Assembly: GCA_014529385.2 (NCBI GenBank)
Contig: CM043963.1
Coordinates: forward strand, 73,205,912-73,269,911
Length of the DNA: 64,000 nucleotides
Origin: Adiantum capillus-veneris
Taxonomy: Eukaryota; Streptophyta; Polypodiopsida; Polypodiales; Pteridaceae
Direction: 5' to 3'
Positions within the stretch are counted from its first letter, which is position 1, and each line of letters starts with the position of its first letter. A program made the position numbers and the translations under genes. This document shows positions 1-12,014 of the stretch, piece by piece. The notes beneath the pieces were generated by a model. It made no database searches. It was not told the DNA's origin and saw only the letters and a list, made by a program, of their open reading frames with translations.

Positions 1-445
1 ACACACACATCTTTTCTAAAGTTAATTGAATCTTACTAATCCATTAGAAAGATTAGAGTAAAAGAGAACACACACACATCCTTTTCTAAAGCTAATTGAA
101 TCTCACCAATCTATTAGAGAGATTAGAGTGAGAGATAGCACACATACACACATATCCTTCTTAAAACTAATTGAATCTTACTAATCTAGTAGAGAGATTA
201 GAGTAAGAGATAAACACACACACACACACATAGCTAATTAAATCTTACTAATCTATTAGAGAGATTAGAGTAAGAGATAGCACACACACACATAGCTAAT
301 TGATTCTTACTAATCTATTAGAGAGATTAGAGTAAGAAATAGCACACACACACACACATAGCTAATTGAATCTTACTAATCTATTAGAGAGATTAGAGTA
401 AGAGATAGCACACATACATCATTCCTAAAGTTAATTGAATGCTTG
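1..445. repeat. Hairpin-forming minisatellite, about 6.5 copies of a 60-77 bp unit
   Basis: Each unit has a short CA tract, then a GCTAATTGAATC-like spacer, then TCTTACTAATCTATTAGAGA followed by GATTAGAGTAAGA. The arms TCTTACT/AATCT and AGATT/AGTAAGA are complementary, so every unit can fold into a hairpin. Units differ mainly in CA tract length. The last copy is partial and ends near 445. Confidence 0.9.
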
Positions 446-1110
446 ATTAATACGCACCTTATTAGTCCACTAGAGTTTTTGCTCTCTTAGTGGTTTGTGG
501 ACGCCTTCTCTCTAAGAGAAGTGGCAGCACTTCGTGAGCACTATAGAGGCAATCTCTATGTTTGAAGTGTGAACATGGATGCTCTATTTATAGCAGAAAA
601 GAAAACGTCCAACTTTTTTTCCCAAATAAATAAATATATATATATTTTTTTTTATATTTTTTTTCCCCAAAAAAATCATACCCGCGTTTTTGGTACCCTT
701 GTGGTACCCATCAGCTTGACCACTTTGTCATTATCATCAAAAGATAAGGCCACACAGGCCCCCCTCATTAAGATTAGTCAAGACTAGACTCTCCTTTTCA
801 TGTGACAGTGTGTTCCACTTTGTCCCCTCCTATGTGAGTCCAGGTGAGTCCATGTGCCTTCATTTGTCATCCTTGTGTATTCTTTTGTCTTTATAATTAT
901 TTTATTTATTTCCTTAATGATAATCTACTTTACATTTTTAAGTTAAACTTTACAGTCTTATATTAACTTTAGAGTAGTAAAAGAAAATTCTACAATCAGT
1001 AAATAAGTCTTGCAATAAGTTGGTTATTGATTCATATAGCTAAACATGTCAGAATTTTGTAGCGTAAATTTTAAATTCTAGGTTTTCTCAACCTACGATT
1101 CATAATATAA
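446..1110 (+). other. Non-coding stretch with hairpin and TATA-like box
   Basis: No ORF of note. Arms CCACTAGAG (467-475) and CTCTTAGTGG (484-493) form an imperfect hairpin, and TATTTATAG at 585-593 resembles a TATA box in promoter-like sequence. It could be the remnant of an LTR or a plant promoter. Nothing downstream tests this, because the next feature is a truncated copia fragment. Confidence 0.3.
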
Positions 1111-2268
1111 GTTTTTATGTGCTTCAAACAATTTTTGGCTATTGTTGAGCGTCTCAAAATGTACTATGGGCACCCTCCGGTCTGATCGAGGGGGGAAGTA
1201 TATGTCTCATGAATTTAATTCATTTTTGGCTAGTCGTGGGATAAAACACCAATGTATAATGCCTTATACGCCTCAGAAGAAATGGCACAATGTATGGTCA
1301 AAAGTCAAGCTTTGTCGCGTTCTTTTTGGCTTGAGGCCATCATGTGTGCCACTTATGTACTAAATAGGTGTCCTACGAAAGCTTTGCAATCTATTACTCC
1401 ATATGAAGCATGGCATGATAGAAAGCCTTCTATTGAGCACATGCGTGTTTTTGGTTGTTTGACATATGCTTTGGTTCCACAAACACAACGCAAAAAATTG
1501 GATCATAATACTGTCAAATGTTTTTTTGGTGGTTATAGTGCTAAAAGCAAAGGTTACAGGTTGTATCATCCACAAACAAAGTGTGTTCTCGTTTCACGGG
1601 ATATAGTGTTTGTGGAAGATTTTGTTCAGCCCTTGGTGTCATGTACTAGAGACAATAATGTAAGCTCACGTGACATTTATGACACTTTGTTGCCTCTTTC
1701 TAGTGGTGGAAGTTCGAATGTAAATTCCAATGAGGAAAATGTATAGCCTTTGGGGGGTTTTGAAATTGTTACAAATCAGACTATTACTGATGCAGATGTA
1801 CATGATGTACTTGATGAGGAAAGGGCTAAAAATGAGCAGGCTAGAGGTATGCCAAAATGGCTGGTGCATACATTGCGTGACAGTAAATTGGATGCACCTT
1901 TGTCTAGTCGTACTCGTTCAGGCTCTTGCCATGCATCTTATGCATCACATTGTTATGCTTTGGAGCTTACATGATGTTGAGGAACCTCTATCTCTTGATG
2001 AAGCACAGAATTTAGAAAATTGGATGGCTGCCATGCAATCAGAATATGATGCATAGAAAAATGACACATGGACTTTATGTGATTTGCCTCTTGGCAAAAA
2101 GACCATTGGTACAAAGTGGGTTTACAAGTTGAAATGCAAGCCAGATGGTGAGATCGATCACCATAAGGCTCGACTTGTTGCAAAGGATTATGCACAACAA
2201 AAAGGCATAAATTATGAAGAAACTTTTACTCCCACTTGTCGTTGACTACTGTGCGTTTTCTATGTGCA
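1111..2268 (+). pseudogene. Truncated Ty1/copia pol fragment (integrase core to start of RT)
   Basis: This is a close nucleotide relative of the intact COPIA1 element at 36047-37260. It begins inside the integrase core, where the DRGG motif is still visible (as SDRGGKYMSHEF), and passes through the integrase C-terminus into the first RT block (TKWVYKLKCKPDGEI). It stops abruptly at both ends, with no LTR or target repeat. Compared with COPIA1 it lost the segment around NGVAERKNRS by deletion. A TAG at 1744-1746 stands where COPIA1 has CAG, and a 3-bp loss creates another TAG near 2056. It is a dead copy of the same family. Confidence 0.92.
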
Positions 2269-2654
2269 TTTGAGAATCGTGCAAGCTAGTGTCCCACTAG
2301 GATTTGATTCCTTCCTAGTATCAATTTAAAAAATCATAAGAGAAATATAAAAAATACATAGAATATCTATATATTGAAAGTTACCTTAAATATAGGATCT
2401 AGCTAGGGTGTGAGATAATAATGAGATAGTAGAGAGAAAGAACCAATGCTCTTTGTCCCTAGTTAAAGAGGTGGAGCTATTGATGCTTTTTCCATAGTAC
2501 TTTTTGACGGTAAGTAAAAATATGCTACCCTTGAGATAAAAATAGGATGCGATAGAAAACTTATTACTATACTTAGATATGCATATGTACATTATAGGAA
2601 ATATACTTATGTATCTAAAAATTCACAAGATAGGTCTTGTAGCATTCATTCACA
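2269..2654. other. No recognisable feature
   Basis: AT-rich sequence between two retroelement fragments. No conserved reading frame or repeat was seen. Confidence 0.5.
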
Positions 2655-3023
2655 CCATGTACGTATCACAGCATGACAACGTAGGATGGACTCGACACGA
2701 GTTGTTTGACAAACTTCAATAGCTAACGAGGCTAGATGAATTGAGACTAAAATTTGTTGCAACAATCTATGCACAAAAACGACAAATGAAATAATTTCAT
2801 AACCAGCCAATGATAAATAAGGAGTTTCAAAAGGGAGACTATGTATTAGTCTATACCTTGAAGCAACACTCAAACAAATAAAAAAAGTGAGGTAATGACC
2901 CATTTGTGATCAACAACATATCATCTAGAGGTGCCATACAACTTGTGACATTAGAGGGAGAGGAGATGCCTAATTGGATCAATGGTTGCATATTAAAGAA
3001 ATACCATATGAAGCAAGTGTAGA
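2655..3023 (+). pseudogene. Ty3/gypsy integrase C-terminal fragment
   Basis: Forward-strand translation in pieces matches the integrase tail of the G2 element. Recognisable blocks are IYAQKRQMK, KEFQKGDYVLVYTLKQHS, and VTLEGEEMPNWINGC followed by LKKY. This tail normally follows the catalytic core and helps to bind DNA or chromatin. Several stop codons interrupt it and nothing of the core lies upstream, so it is an isolated relic of the G1/G2 family in the opposite orientation. Confidence 0.85.
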
Positions 3024-4829
<1,806 letters not shown>

Positions 4830-4980
4830 TTGAATTTAAAATCTAGCGGGAATCCTCTCTCCCTAAACCTCTCACCTTCAAGCCATCTCCATCTCCGATC
4901 ATCGACGTGCCATCTCCCGATTTGTGAACACACACACTCTCTCTCTCTCTCCAACAACGCGCTTTTCTTATTCCGAAGCT

Positions 4981-5160
4981 ATGGCTCCGAAGCATGTAAC
5001 GCGAAGTTCTAAGGACGCCCATGCCGTTGCACCACCAAGGAAGGTGGCAAGAAAGGTGTCTACTCCGAACGTACCTCATGCGAAAGCATCAATCGAAGAA
5101 GAAGTCGAAGCCGTCCAACCTCCAGCATAGGAGATAGCCGCACGCGCTCCAAATACGGTA
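4981..5160 (+). CDS. Possible short first exon or transposon ORF start, unknown
   Basis: After a pyrimidine-rich, 5'-UTR-like stretch (4850-4960), an ATG at 4981 opens a basic peptide beginning MAPKHVTRSSKD and ending at a TAG at 5128-5130. The same frame reads on to a possible splice donor (GTATGA) near 5158. Lysine- and proline-rich starts of this kind occur in plant gypsy gag ORFs and in host nuclear proteins. No domain is visible and no second exon was found. Confidence 0.2.
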
Positions 5161-5514
5161 TGACAAATTTATAATTCTGCATTGCTATTCATGTTTGACT
5201 TGGGAAGCTAAGCATAGGGAACCCCTTAAACCGTCCAAGAAACGTGATTCTGTCACACAAGAAACAAGTATATGTTTTTATAGATTAGTGAAAGAACTGT
5301 CTGATAAATTATTATTGTTTCTTGAATTGTTATTGCCTAATAAACTGTTACTGTTTGATAAGTGGATTCTGATTGATATGAAGAATTGGCTGATCATGTT
5401 TGAAGGATCATTTAAAGAGAAGAATTGTTGAAAGAATATATTTTGTTCTCGCGGGTAGCGAGATGATTCCGCGGTTAGCGGAGATTAAGCTGAGGTTATC
5501 GGCTCTCTTTTGTT

Positions 5515-5609
5515 CCTCGTAGTTAGCGGGATGCCTCGCGGGTAGCGGGATGCCTGGCAGTTAGCAAGATGCCTTGTGGTTAGCGGGATGCCTCGCGGTT
5601 AGTGAGATG
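5515..5609. repeat. Minisatellite, five exact-length 19-bp units
   Basis: Five adjacent 19-bp copies of the type CCTCGCGGTTAGCGGGATG lie at 5515, 5534, 5553, 5572 and 5591. Diverged related units occur at 5449-5466 and near 5680. The block is GC-rich inside AT-rich surroundings. Confidence 0.93.
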
Positions 5610-6479
5610 GGAAGGTTGCGCAATTCGTGATTAGTGAATAAATCCTTTGCAAAGGCTCTGTTGGTTAGACAGAGGAAGTCCGCGGGTAGCGGCAAACTCG
5701 TGAGCAATTGAAAAAGTTGTTTTTGTTGAAATATAGGACTGTCTTTGTTAGGCCTTGTTTGAATTGTTTTGGTATTGTTTGAAGGGCTGTATAAAAGAAC
5801 CTGTGTTTGGAACTAATTAAGGAACACTGTTTGTATATGTAAAACAGTGTGGTAAAAAGTGTGCATGTGGGATGGAAAGTGGGGGCTGGCTCAGGTTGCA
5901 TGGGTGGTCTTGATTAGTCGAGAAACTCTCCACCCCTCTTATTAAGAGAAGTGAAATTAGAGACTCTTTGTGCCAAGAGTCGAGATGTCCCAAATCTACG
6001 TCACATAAAATTACTATTTAGTTTAGACTAAGTCTCATATCATATTTATGGATGGCGGCCGTGCCTCTTAAACGTGGGGAAAACGGCATTGGTTATGGAT
6101 TTTAAATATGTCAATGGCATTTCATCTTTATGTTAGGAAAAAACTCTCATTAGGATCCTTGATTTATCGACTTAGCCTGTGGCGTATGACTCTTATAACC
6201 ACGTAAACAATGGATAGAGGACTTCCTCTCTTCTATTGCTCGTATCTCTACTTTGTGGAAACAGAGTAGGGTGTCATCATTGGAAAAGGAGAATAAAGGA
6301 AGGCCATCTATCAAAGTCGCCCCAATCTTCTTGGGGTAGGAGACCTCACATTATGCTGCGATGTCAGTGGTCAGCCCTCCGAAGAAGTCCTCTATGGCTT
6401 CTACGCCCGATGTATGTTCTTACCATCACACATGATATGTTGGAGTTTGAGGAAGCTTTCTACACGGGATTCTTCACTT
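5610..6479. other. No recognised gene
   Basis: Only short frames without conserved motifs are present. Part of this could be eroded internal sequence of the G3 element that ends at 6604. Confidence 0.4.
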
Positions 6480-6604
6480 GGTGAATGAAGATCTGCACCA
6501 GTGATCAAAAACCTCCTACCTTCTAAGAAGGATTGACTAATGACTAAGGCTTTATTACCTACCTCATAATCGAGGACAACTATGATTTCAAGAGAGAGGT
6601 AATG
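6480..6604 (+). pseudogene. 3' internal end and polypurine tract of a G3-family gypsy element
   Basis: This stretch closely matches the reverse complement of 41869-41990, the 3' internal end of the G3 element. Both run from ACTAATGACTA through a CGAGGAC block to TTTCAAGAGAGAGGTAA directly before an LTR that starts TGTCA. The purine tract at 6588-6604 is the expected primer for plus-strand synthesis. The upstream body of the element is not recognisable. Confidence 0.8.
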
Positions 6605-7480
6605 TCATAAAACTAATATCTAACCAACCCAAATGATTTTCTCATATTAAACTGTTCATTTAATGTGGGAGAATAAATGGGAACAAGGGTTAAGATAAAT
6701 ACATGTGCTTATAGATCTATCTCAACACTAGGCCAATGGTAAAGGGGCCCAAATGAGAGATGGTCTGTCAAAGAGCAAGGCTAAACAATGGAGCATAAGA
6801 CCTTAAGGTTAGCTTCATTGAAGACCTCCAATAATTAGTGTAAAAGTCCTTTGATCTTATGTAAGCTAGGGTTGAGCTTGAGATAAGAATCGGGCCCAAG
6901 CTGAAGGTGCCTGAGGTGGGAATCCAACCCAAGATTAAGGTGCTTGAGGTGCTTGATGACTGAGGTGCTTGAGATGCTTGAGGTGATTGTCATGGTTGAG
7001 ATGCTAGGGTTGTACTTGAGGTGAGAACCCAACCCAAGTTTGAAGTGCTTAAGGGCCAAAAGCTTCTGGTGGGAACTGGACCTAGCCTTGAGGGACTTGA
7101 GGTGTCAAATTAAGTCAAGATTCAATCCCTACAAGGAGGGTTCAAGCCCTAAAAGAGGGGGAATGAGAGAGAACACCCACACACTCACACAAGTAATACT
7201 TGGTACAAAGAAAGCATAAGGGACACTTGTCAAGCTCCTCCTCATGTTTCCCTCATAGTGTGCCTGAATTTTATTGGCTGGCTACCCAAGGGGGGCAATG
7301 ATAATTTAGGAGATTTAATTAATTATCTTTTCACTCATCAAGTCCTCTCTGTCAAAGGGGAAAGGGGGACACTTGTCCCAAGTCTACCCTTGTTGCTTGT
7401 AATGCCTCCTGCTTGCGATTGGCTAGGCCTGGAGGGGTCCAATGAGCTTCAAGCATGATCTACAAGGGGGGGTCAACCAA
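6605..7480 (+). repeat. G3-family 3' LTR (right end uncertain)
   Basis: It starts TGTCATAAAACTAATATC right after the purine tract. It is similar in reverse complement to 31643-31905, 41326-41868 and 50390-50910. An internal block at 6910-7090 repeats short AGGTGCTTGAG motifs. Similarity to the other copies extends to about 7470. The true LTR end was not located. Confidence 0.75.
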
Positions 7481-8658
7481 AGCAAGCTAGGGGGTTTCTT
7501 GAGGGGTATACTCTCCCACACACACTCTAATTGTGGATTGTGCAAAGTGAAAGAGACCCCTCTCCTTCTCCAGCAAGTAGAGGTTGAGAGCCTACACCAA
7601 CACTCTTGGCTATGGAGTGCAAATCCAACCAAGATCCATGCTTCAATGCTTAATCTTTCCATCTTCTCCATCCTCATTACTATGTTATTATGTATGCTAC
7701 AAGAAGAGTGATGATACGTGAGGAACTAATTCTTTCTCCTATGAAATGTTTCTTCTTTCTCTTCCCTACCCCCAGTCCCTGCCAGCTCTCTCCACCTTCA
7801 AAGGTGTTTGAGGTCTTGGGACTGACCCTTGGGATAGTTAAAGCTTTCCACAAAGTTTTTGTTATGCTTGTGATGCATGAATCTTTCCATATTAATTGCA
7901 TCACCTAGGTCACATGAACACAAAGATTGTATTGTAACAAGTCTCTCTTCATGGGAGAAATCATAATACAAATGCCTATTGGAGGGGGGGCTCCACATAA
8001 ATCCGGTCCTCAACTGTTTTCATGTTCTCTAAATTCTCTCTCTTGCAAAAGTCTTGTTCATGCTAAGTTAACTAATTGCTATGTTTATGTTGCTATCTTC
8101 AATTATGTTCACCCGCTATGCTCACAAAGTAATTTCTCAACACTACTATCATTAATTTCCGCTACTCTCAAGTTAATAGGATGTAAAGGAGCTAAATTGA
8201 AGGCTCAATGTACAAGAGAATTTACAAGATTCTTAATGAGCATAGACTTATCTATTTCAGAATGTAAAGCAAAGGTAGTATTTATCTTTATGTTTTTACA
8301 CATTAATCTGAATGAGATAATGTTTTAAAAATGTCTAAATTCTATTCTTTTTTTATGCAGGTTGTGTATAGATCTGAAGGAATTTTCAAGAAATCATTTT
8401 TCATGTGAAGAATCTACAGTATCATTTTAGATCAGAACATGCTATCCAAACAATGATTTTTCAAGTTGTACTCTAGATTTGTGAAACATGTCAAGAAGAA
8501 GTATTTTCTACAACATTACATTGTACTTGAAGAATCATCATGAAGAATAACTTTTGTATCCAGTCCTCTGCAAAACAGAACACCTCTTGTAACTTTCTTT
8601 GTACTTAATGAACTACACATCTTTTCAACCTTTTGTGCCAATGTTATAGTGGATTGTT
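7481..8658. other. Unassigned, probably LTR remainder plus flank
   Basis: No conserved coding signal. Short frames on both strands lack recognisable motifs. Confidence 0.35.
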
Positions 8659-8877
8659 TCCAAGGGCATCCTACTCTAAGGATACTTGAACTTTCTTTGC
8701 TAATTTTCAAGTGCATCCTACTCTTAGGAGACTTGAATAAGTTGTGATGTTTTGGTTTCATGAAAGCATTTGAGTCCAAGTGCATCCTCCTCTAAGAAGA
8801 CTTGAAGAAAGTATGATGGTTTGGTTTTCTATAAGGGATTGATTCCAAGTGCATCCTACTCTACGGAGACTTGAAGA
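8659..8877. repeat. Degenerate tandem repeat with a 32-bp core, four copies
   Basis: A core of the type CCAAGTGCATCCTACTCTAA followed by GGAGACTTGAA recurs near 8659, 8707, 8773 and 8846, spaced 48-73 bp. The intervals share GATGTTTTGGTTT-like sequence. Confidence 0.85.
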
Positions 8878-9499
8878 ATGTTTTGATGTTTTTCTTGTTA
8901 TAAATATTAATTTATATGTACTTTTACACATTGATGTAATCAATGAACACTTTGAGACATGTGTATGATCTTGTGATTGTGTACATTAAGGGGTCAGTTT
9001 GGAAAAGAACTGTCCAATTAAATATTTAAGGAGTATATGATAATCATGTTCAAAGAGGTTTCCAATGTATTCTAGAGGGCTCCTTATCTACTTTGATATA
9101 TCAATATGAAGCCACGTGGCTACATGGACAGGATGACTAGTGGTTTGATGAGTATGTGGACGATAATTTCTCATTTGTTTTCATATACTGTAGTGTAGCT
9201 CAATGGAAAAGTTTTTTTTGCAAATGAGTGAATTATGTAACATCATGTGTCATTCATACTTACAAATTTTAGTTTGAAAATTTTTATGTTTCCTATTTAA
9301 GCTTTTGTAATCTTATGGCATCATATTTACTTAAGACTCTTTTATGCAAAGCATATATGTATGCATTGTGAAGGGACTCTGAGAAAAGGTGTGGTCAGAC
9401 CAAGCTGTCGGCACCATGATCATCTTGTATGAAGAAGGGAAGCCATGATGAGAAGTCTGCACTCTGAATAACCTCTGACCCGGGAGGTCACCTAATAAA
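8878..9499. other. No recognisable feature
   Basis: AT-rich sequence without conserved frames or identifiable repeats. Confidence 0.4.
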
Positions 9500-9734
9500 A
9501 ATGTAACCTATCACGTGAGTTCAACAGAAGGGTATTTAAAGTTCTTGAAACTTACAAAAATATATATACAAAAGGGCATTATTTTTCAAATTTGAAAAAA
9601 ACTTACAGATTTTAAAAGGAAAGGGTACATTTTGTTCTTAACAAAATTCACATATAAGGGGTTTTAGGAGAATATGACAAACATGTTTTGAACGCACGTG
9701 ATATTGTAGTCTTACACATAGTGAACCCCCCGAG
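9500..9734 (+). repeat. Direct repeat, copy 1 of 2 (235 bp)
   Basis: Runs from AATGTAACCTATCACGTGAG to a run of C followed by GAG. It is about 90 percent similar by eye to 10277-10500. The intervening 540 bp contains a 75-codon frame (9688-9915) with no known motif. The pair could be terminal repeats of a small non-autonomous element or a local duplication. Confidence 0.9.
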
Positions 9735-10276
9735 ACCTCTGAGAAGACGAAAGGCTAGACCAATCTATGTGCACCGTCTTGCCTGTATATCCTGCCTCCA
9801 ATCCTCTAGTGTCAACCAAAACAAAATCCTTGCCAACAACGCCACCAAACTGCATCTAGGTGTGGCTCTGGATGTGAACGAGCTGGGAGTGGCCTATTCC
9901 CAGGTTGGGGGATAAGTTTGTAAGGTTAGCGAGGGTGAGTGTAAGCAACTCTGAAGGTAGAAATCAAAATGATCAGGAGTGTAGAAGAGAAATTGGACTA
10001 ACATCCAAGCCAAGCTCCGGGTGAATTAGAAAGAGGATGGGGTGTGTATGAGGGCCTCTTTATTTGCCATGAGCTTATGGAGGTGATTAACTTTTTGACA
10101 ATAGGTGTATGCCATGTGTGCAAGAATGGTGGGTGTGTAAGAGATGTGTAAGAGTGGTCGAAGGATGCACTTTTTCCTCAAAAAACGAGGTGAAAAATCT
10201 TATGATTTTTGGGCTTCCATAACTCCCACATATGATCCCAATCTTTCCATAGATATGCTACATGATATGGTTTTAC
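9735..10276. other. Spacer between the two direct repeats
   Basis: Non-coding as far as can be seen. Sequence near 10030-10065 resembles 4685-4722 (both contain GAGGGCCTCTTTATTTG), so a shared dispersed repeat is likely. Confidence 0.35.
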
Positions 10277-10500
10277 AATGTAACGTATCATGTGAGTTCA
10301 ACAGAAGGGTATTTAAAGTTCTTGAAACTTACAGAAATATATATACAGAAGGGATTATTTTTTCAAATTTGAAAAAAACTAACAGATTTTAAAAGAAAAG
10401 TGTACATTATATTCTTAACAAAATTCACAGATAAGGGGTTTTATAAACATGCCTTGAACGCACGTGATATGGTAGTTTTACACATAGTGAATCCCCCGAG
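10277..10500 (+). repeat. Direct repeat, copy 2 of 2 (224 bp)
   Basis: Second copy of the 9500-9734 repeat. It ends about eight bases before recognisable G1 integrase sequence begins, so its boundary coincides with the truncation of G1. Confidence 0.9.
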
Positions 10501-10508
10501 CGGTGGTC

Positions 10509-11828
10509 TCACTAGAAAAGTGACCTCCAGCTAATCCAGCATGTGCTTGTTCTATAATTGGAATATACTCGTCCTCTTATGCACAAAGACACAAATGTTG
10601 ATCTTTACCTCTCAGATACAATTGATTCCCAATAAGAGCATAGTTTCTTGCTTTAGTTTCAATTGCTCTTTGACGGTGTTTACTCATATCCTCAAGAAAT
10701 GTTTGACTTGATAAGTAAGTAACTAGATAGTTACTCCACTTAGGAACATGTGACATTTGAAACAATGTTACATGAGGTATGGGTGTTTGTTTTTTACATT
10801 GAGGACAATCCTTTGCAAAAGATCTAACATCGCTCCTCATAATCGACCAAAATACTCCAAGTCTCAAGGTTTGTTGGATAGTTTGGTCTTCTACAAAGTG
10901 AAGTCCTACTATGGTAACATGTGCTTGACTTAGGTATTGTTATTTTTCTTCACGATTGATGCACAAAAGCAATATCCCATCTCGATTTCTTTTGTATAAC
11001 CTACCAGCTACTAATTGATACATAGCCAGTTGCTCAATTAACCCAATCGTAATAGGAAGTGGTATTTGTGAATCCACTTGAGCTATTGTCATCAATGACA
11101 CAATGTTTTTCAACCATTGAGGTATCATTTCCATGGAGAACAAATAGGCATCTGGTAGATCATCATCTACCCCTTTAGGTGATTCTCTTGAAACAATCCT
11201 TGACAAATGATATGCTCATTGATGTGTAGTGCCCTTTTTTACAACCACAGTGAAATCAAATTCAGAAGAATGATGAACCATCTCACTATTCTTCCTGTGC
11301 TGCATGGCTTGTTGACCAAATACAACAAAGCTTGGTGGTCTACAAAGAACACAAACTTGTTGGCTAATAGGTAATGTCTATACTTTTTAACAACATAGAT
11401 TATTCTTAATCCTTCCCTTTCAGTGGTGGTGTAATTCTTTCAGCCATGTTCAACTGTCGGCTAGCATAAGAAATAGGAAAATCAATTTTCCTGTCTCCTG
11501 GTTGAGCTAGTATACAATCGATAGCAAAATTGGAAGCATCTATATGTACGTGGAATACCTTATTCCAATCTGGTGCTTTGAATATTGGAGCTGAGGTGAG
11601 AGCTTGATTAAGCTTCATGAAGGATTCTTCGCATGCCTCACTCCATTCAAAGTGCGTAATCAAACTATACATGGGTTTTGCAATATAACCTACATGTAGA
11701 TGAACCGTCGGTAATATCCACAGTGTCCCATGAAGGCTTGTACCCTCTTGACTGTTATTGGTCTAGGAAAATCAGCAATGACATGAATCTTCTCAATATT
11801 AGTAGCTATGCTATTTTTAGACACTATA
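10509..11828 (-). pseudogene. G1 gypsy pol, part 2: end of RT, RNase H, integrase zinc-binding modules
   Basis: Minus-strand continuation of the G1 polyprotein that breaks at 21793 because element X is inserted. The first codons here read IVSKNSIATNIEKI and join smoothly to the RT end on the other side. The RNase H block (VFHVHIDASNFAIDCILAQPG), an H-X6-H...C-X2-C zinc module (AFAKDCPQCKK-like), a linker and the start of a second zinc module (EQAHAGLAGGHFS) follow. Frameshifts and stops are present. The sequence stops at 10509, so the catalytic core and 3' LTR of G1 are missing. Confidence 0.93.
11824..11828. other. Target-site duplication of element X (left), CTATA
   Basis: CTATA directly precedes the X terminus and is repeated at 21788-21792 after the other terminus. 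The two sites are joined in the uninterrupted G1 reading frame. Confidence 0.92.
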
Positions 11829-12000
11829 TGAAAGGACAAGGGAACTAGAACATTCTCATCACCACCCAGCCATGCAACATTCTCATCACCACCCAGCCAT
11901 GCCCTATATAGGCCTTGGCCTTCTAAATATAGGAACCCCCTAGACTGTATGTCCGCCGTCCTGGCCCTTGGCCATGCCTGGTCCTACCCTTGGCATGACA
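11829..12000 (-). repeat. Element X 3' LTR (172 bp)
   Basis: Direct copy of 21632-21787. On the plus strand it starts TGAAAGGACAAGGG and ends GGCATGACA. A 27-bp stretch around CATTCTCATCACCACCCAGC is duplicated in tandem here, which explains most of the length difference. TATATAGG and CTAAATATAGG could serve as TATA elements. Confidence 0.92.
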
Positions 12001-12014
12001 TTACTCCCCCCATG
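12001..12014 (-). other. Polypurine tract of element X
   Basis: On the minus strand it reads ATGGGGGGAGTAA directly before the 3' LTR (TGTCATGCC). This is the expected plus-strand primer and it sets the element's orientation. Confidence 0.85.

Noticed and set aside
1-445. CRISPR-like array of regularly spaced repeats
   Set aside because: Units are contiguous with near-identical spacers containing CA tracts, in plant retroelement DNA. This is a minisatellite.
467-493. Intrinsic terminator hairpin
   Set aside because: The stem is imperfect and the context is eukaryotic. No transcript evidence.
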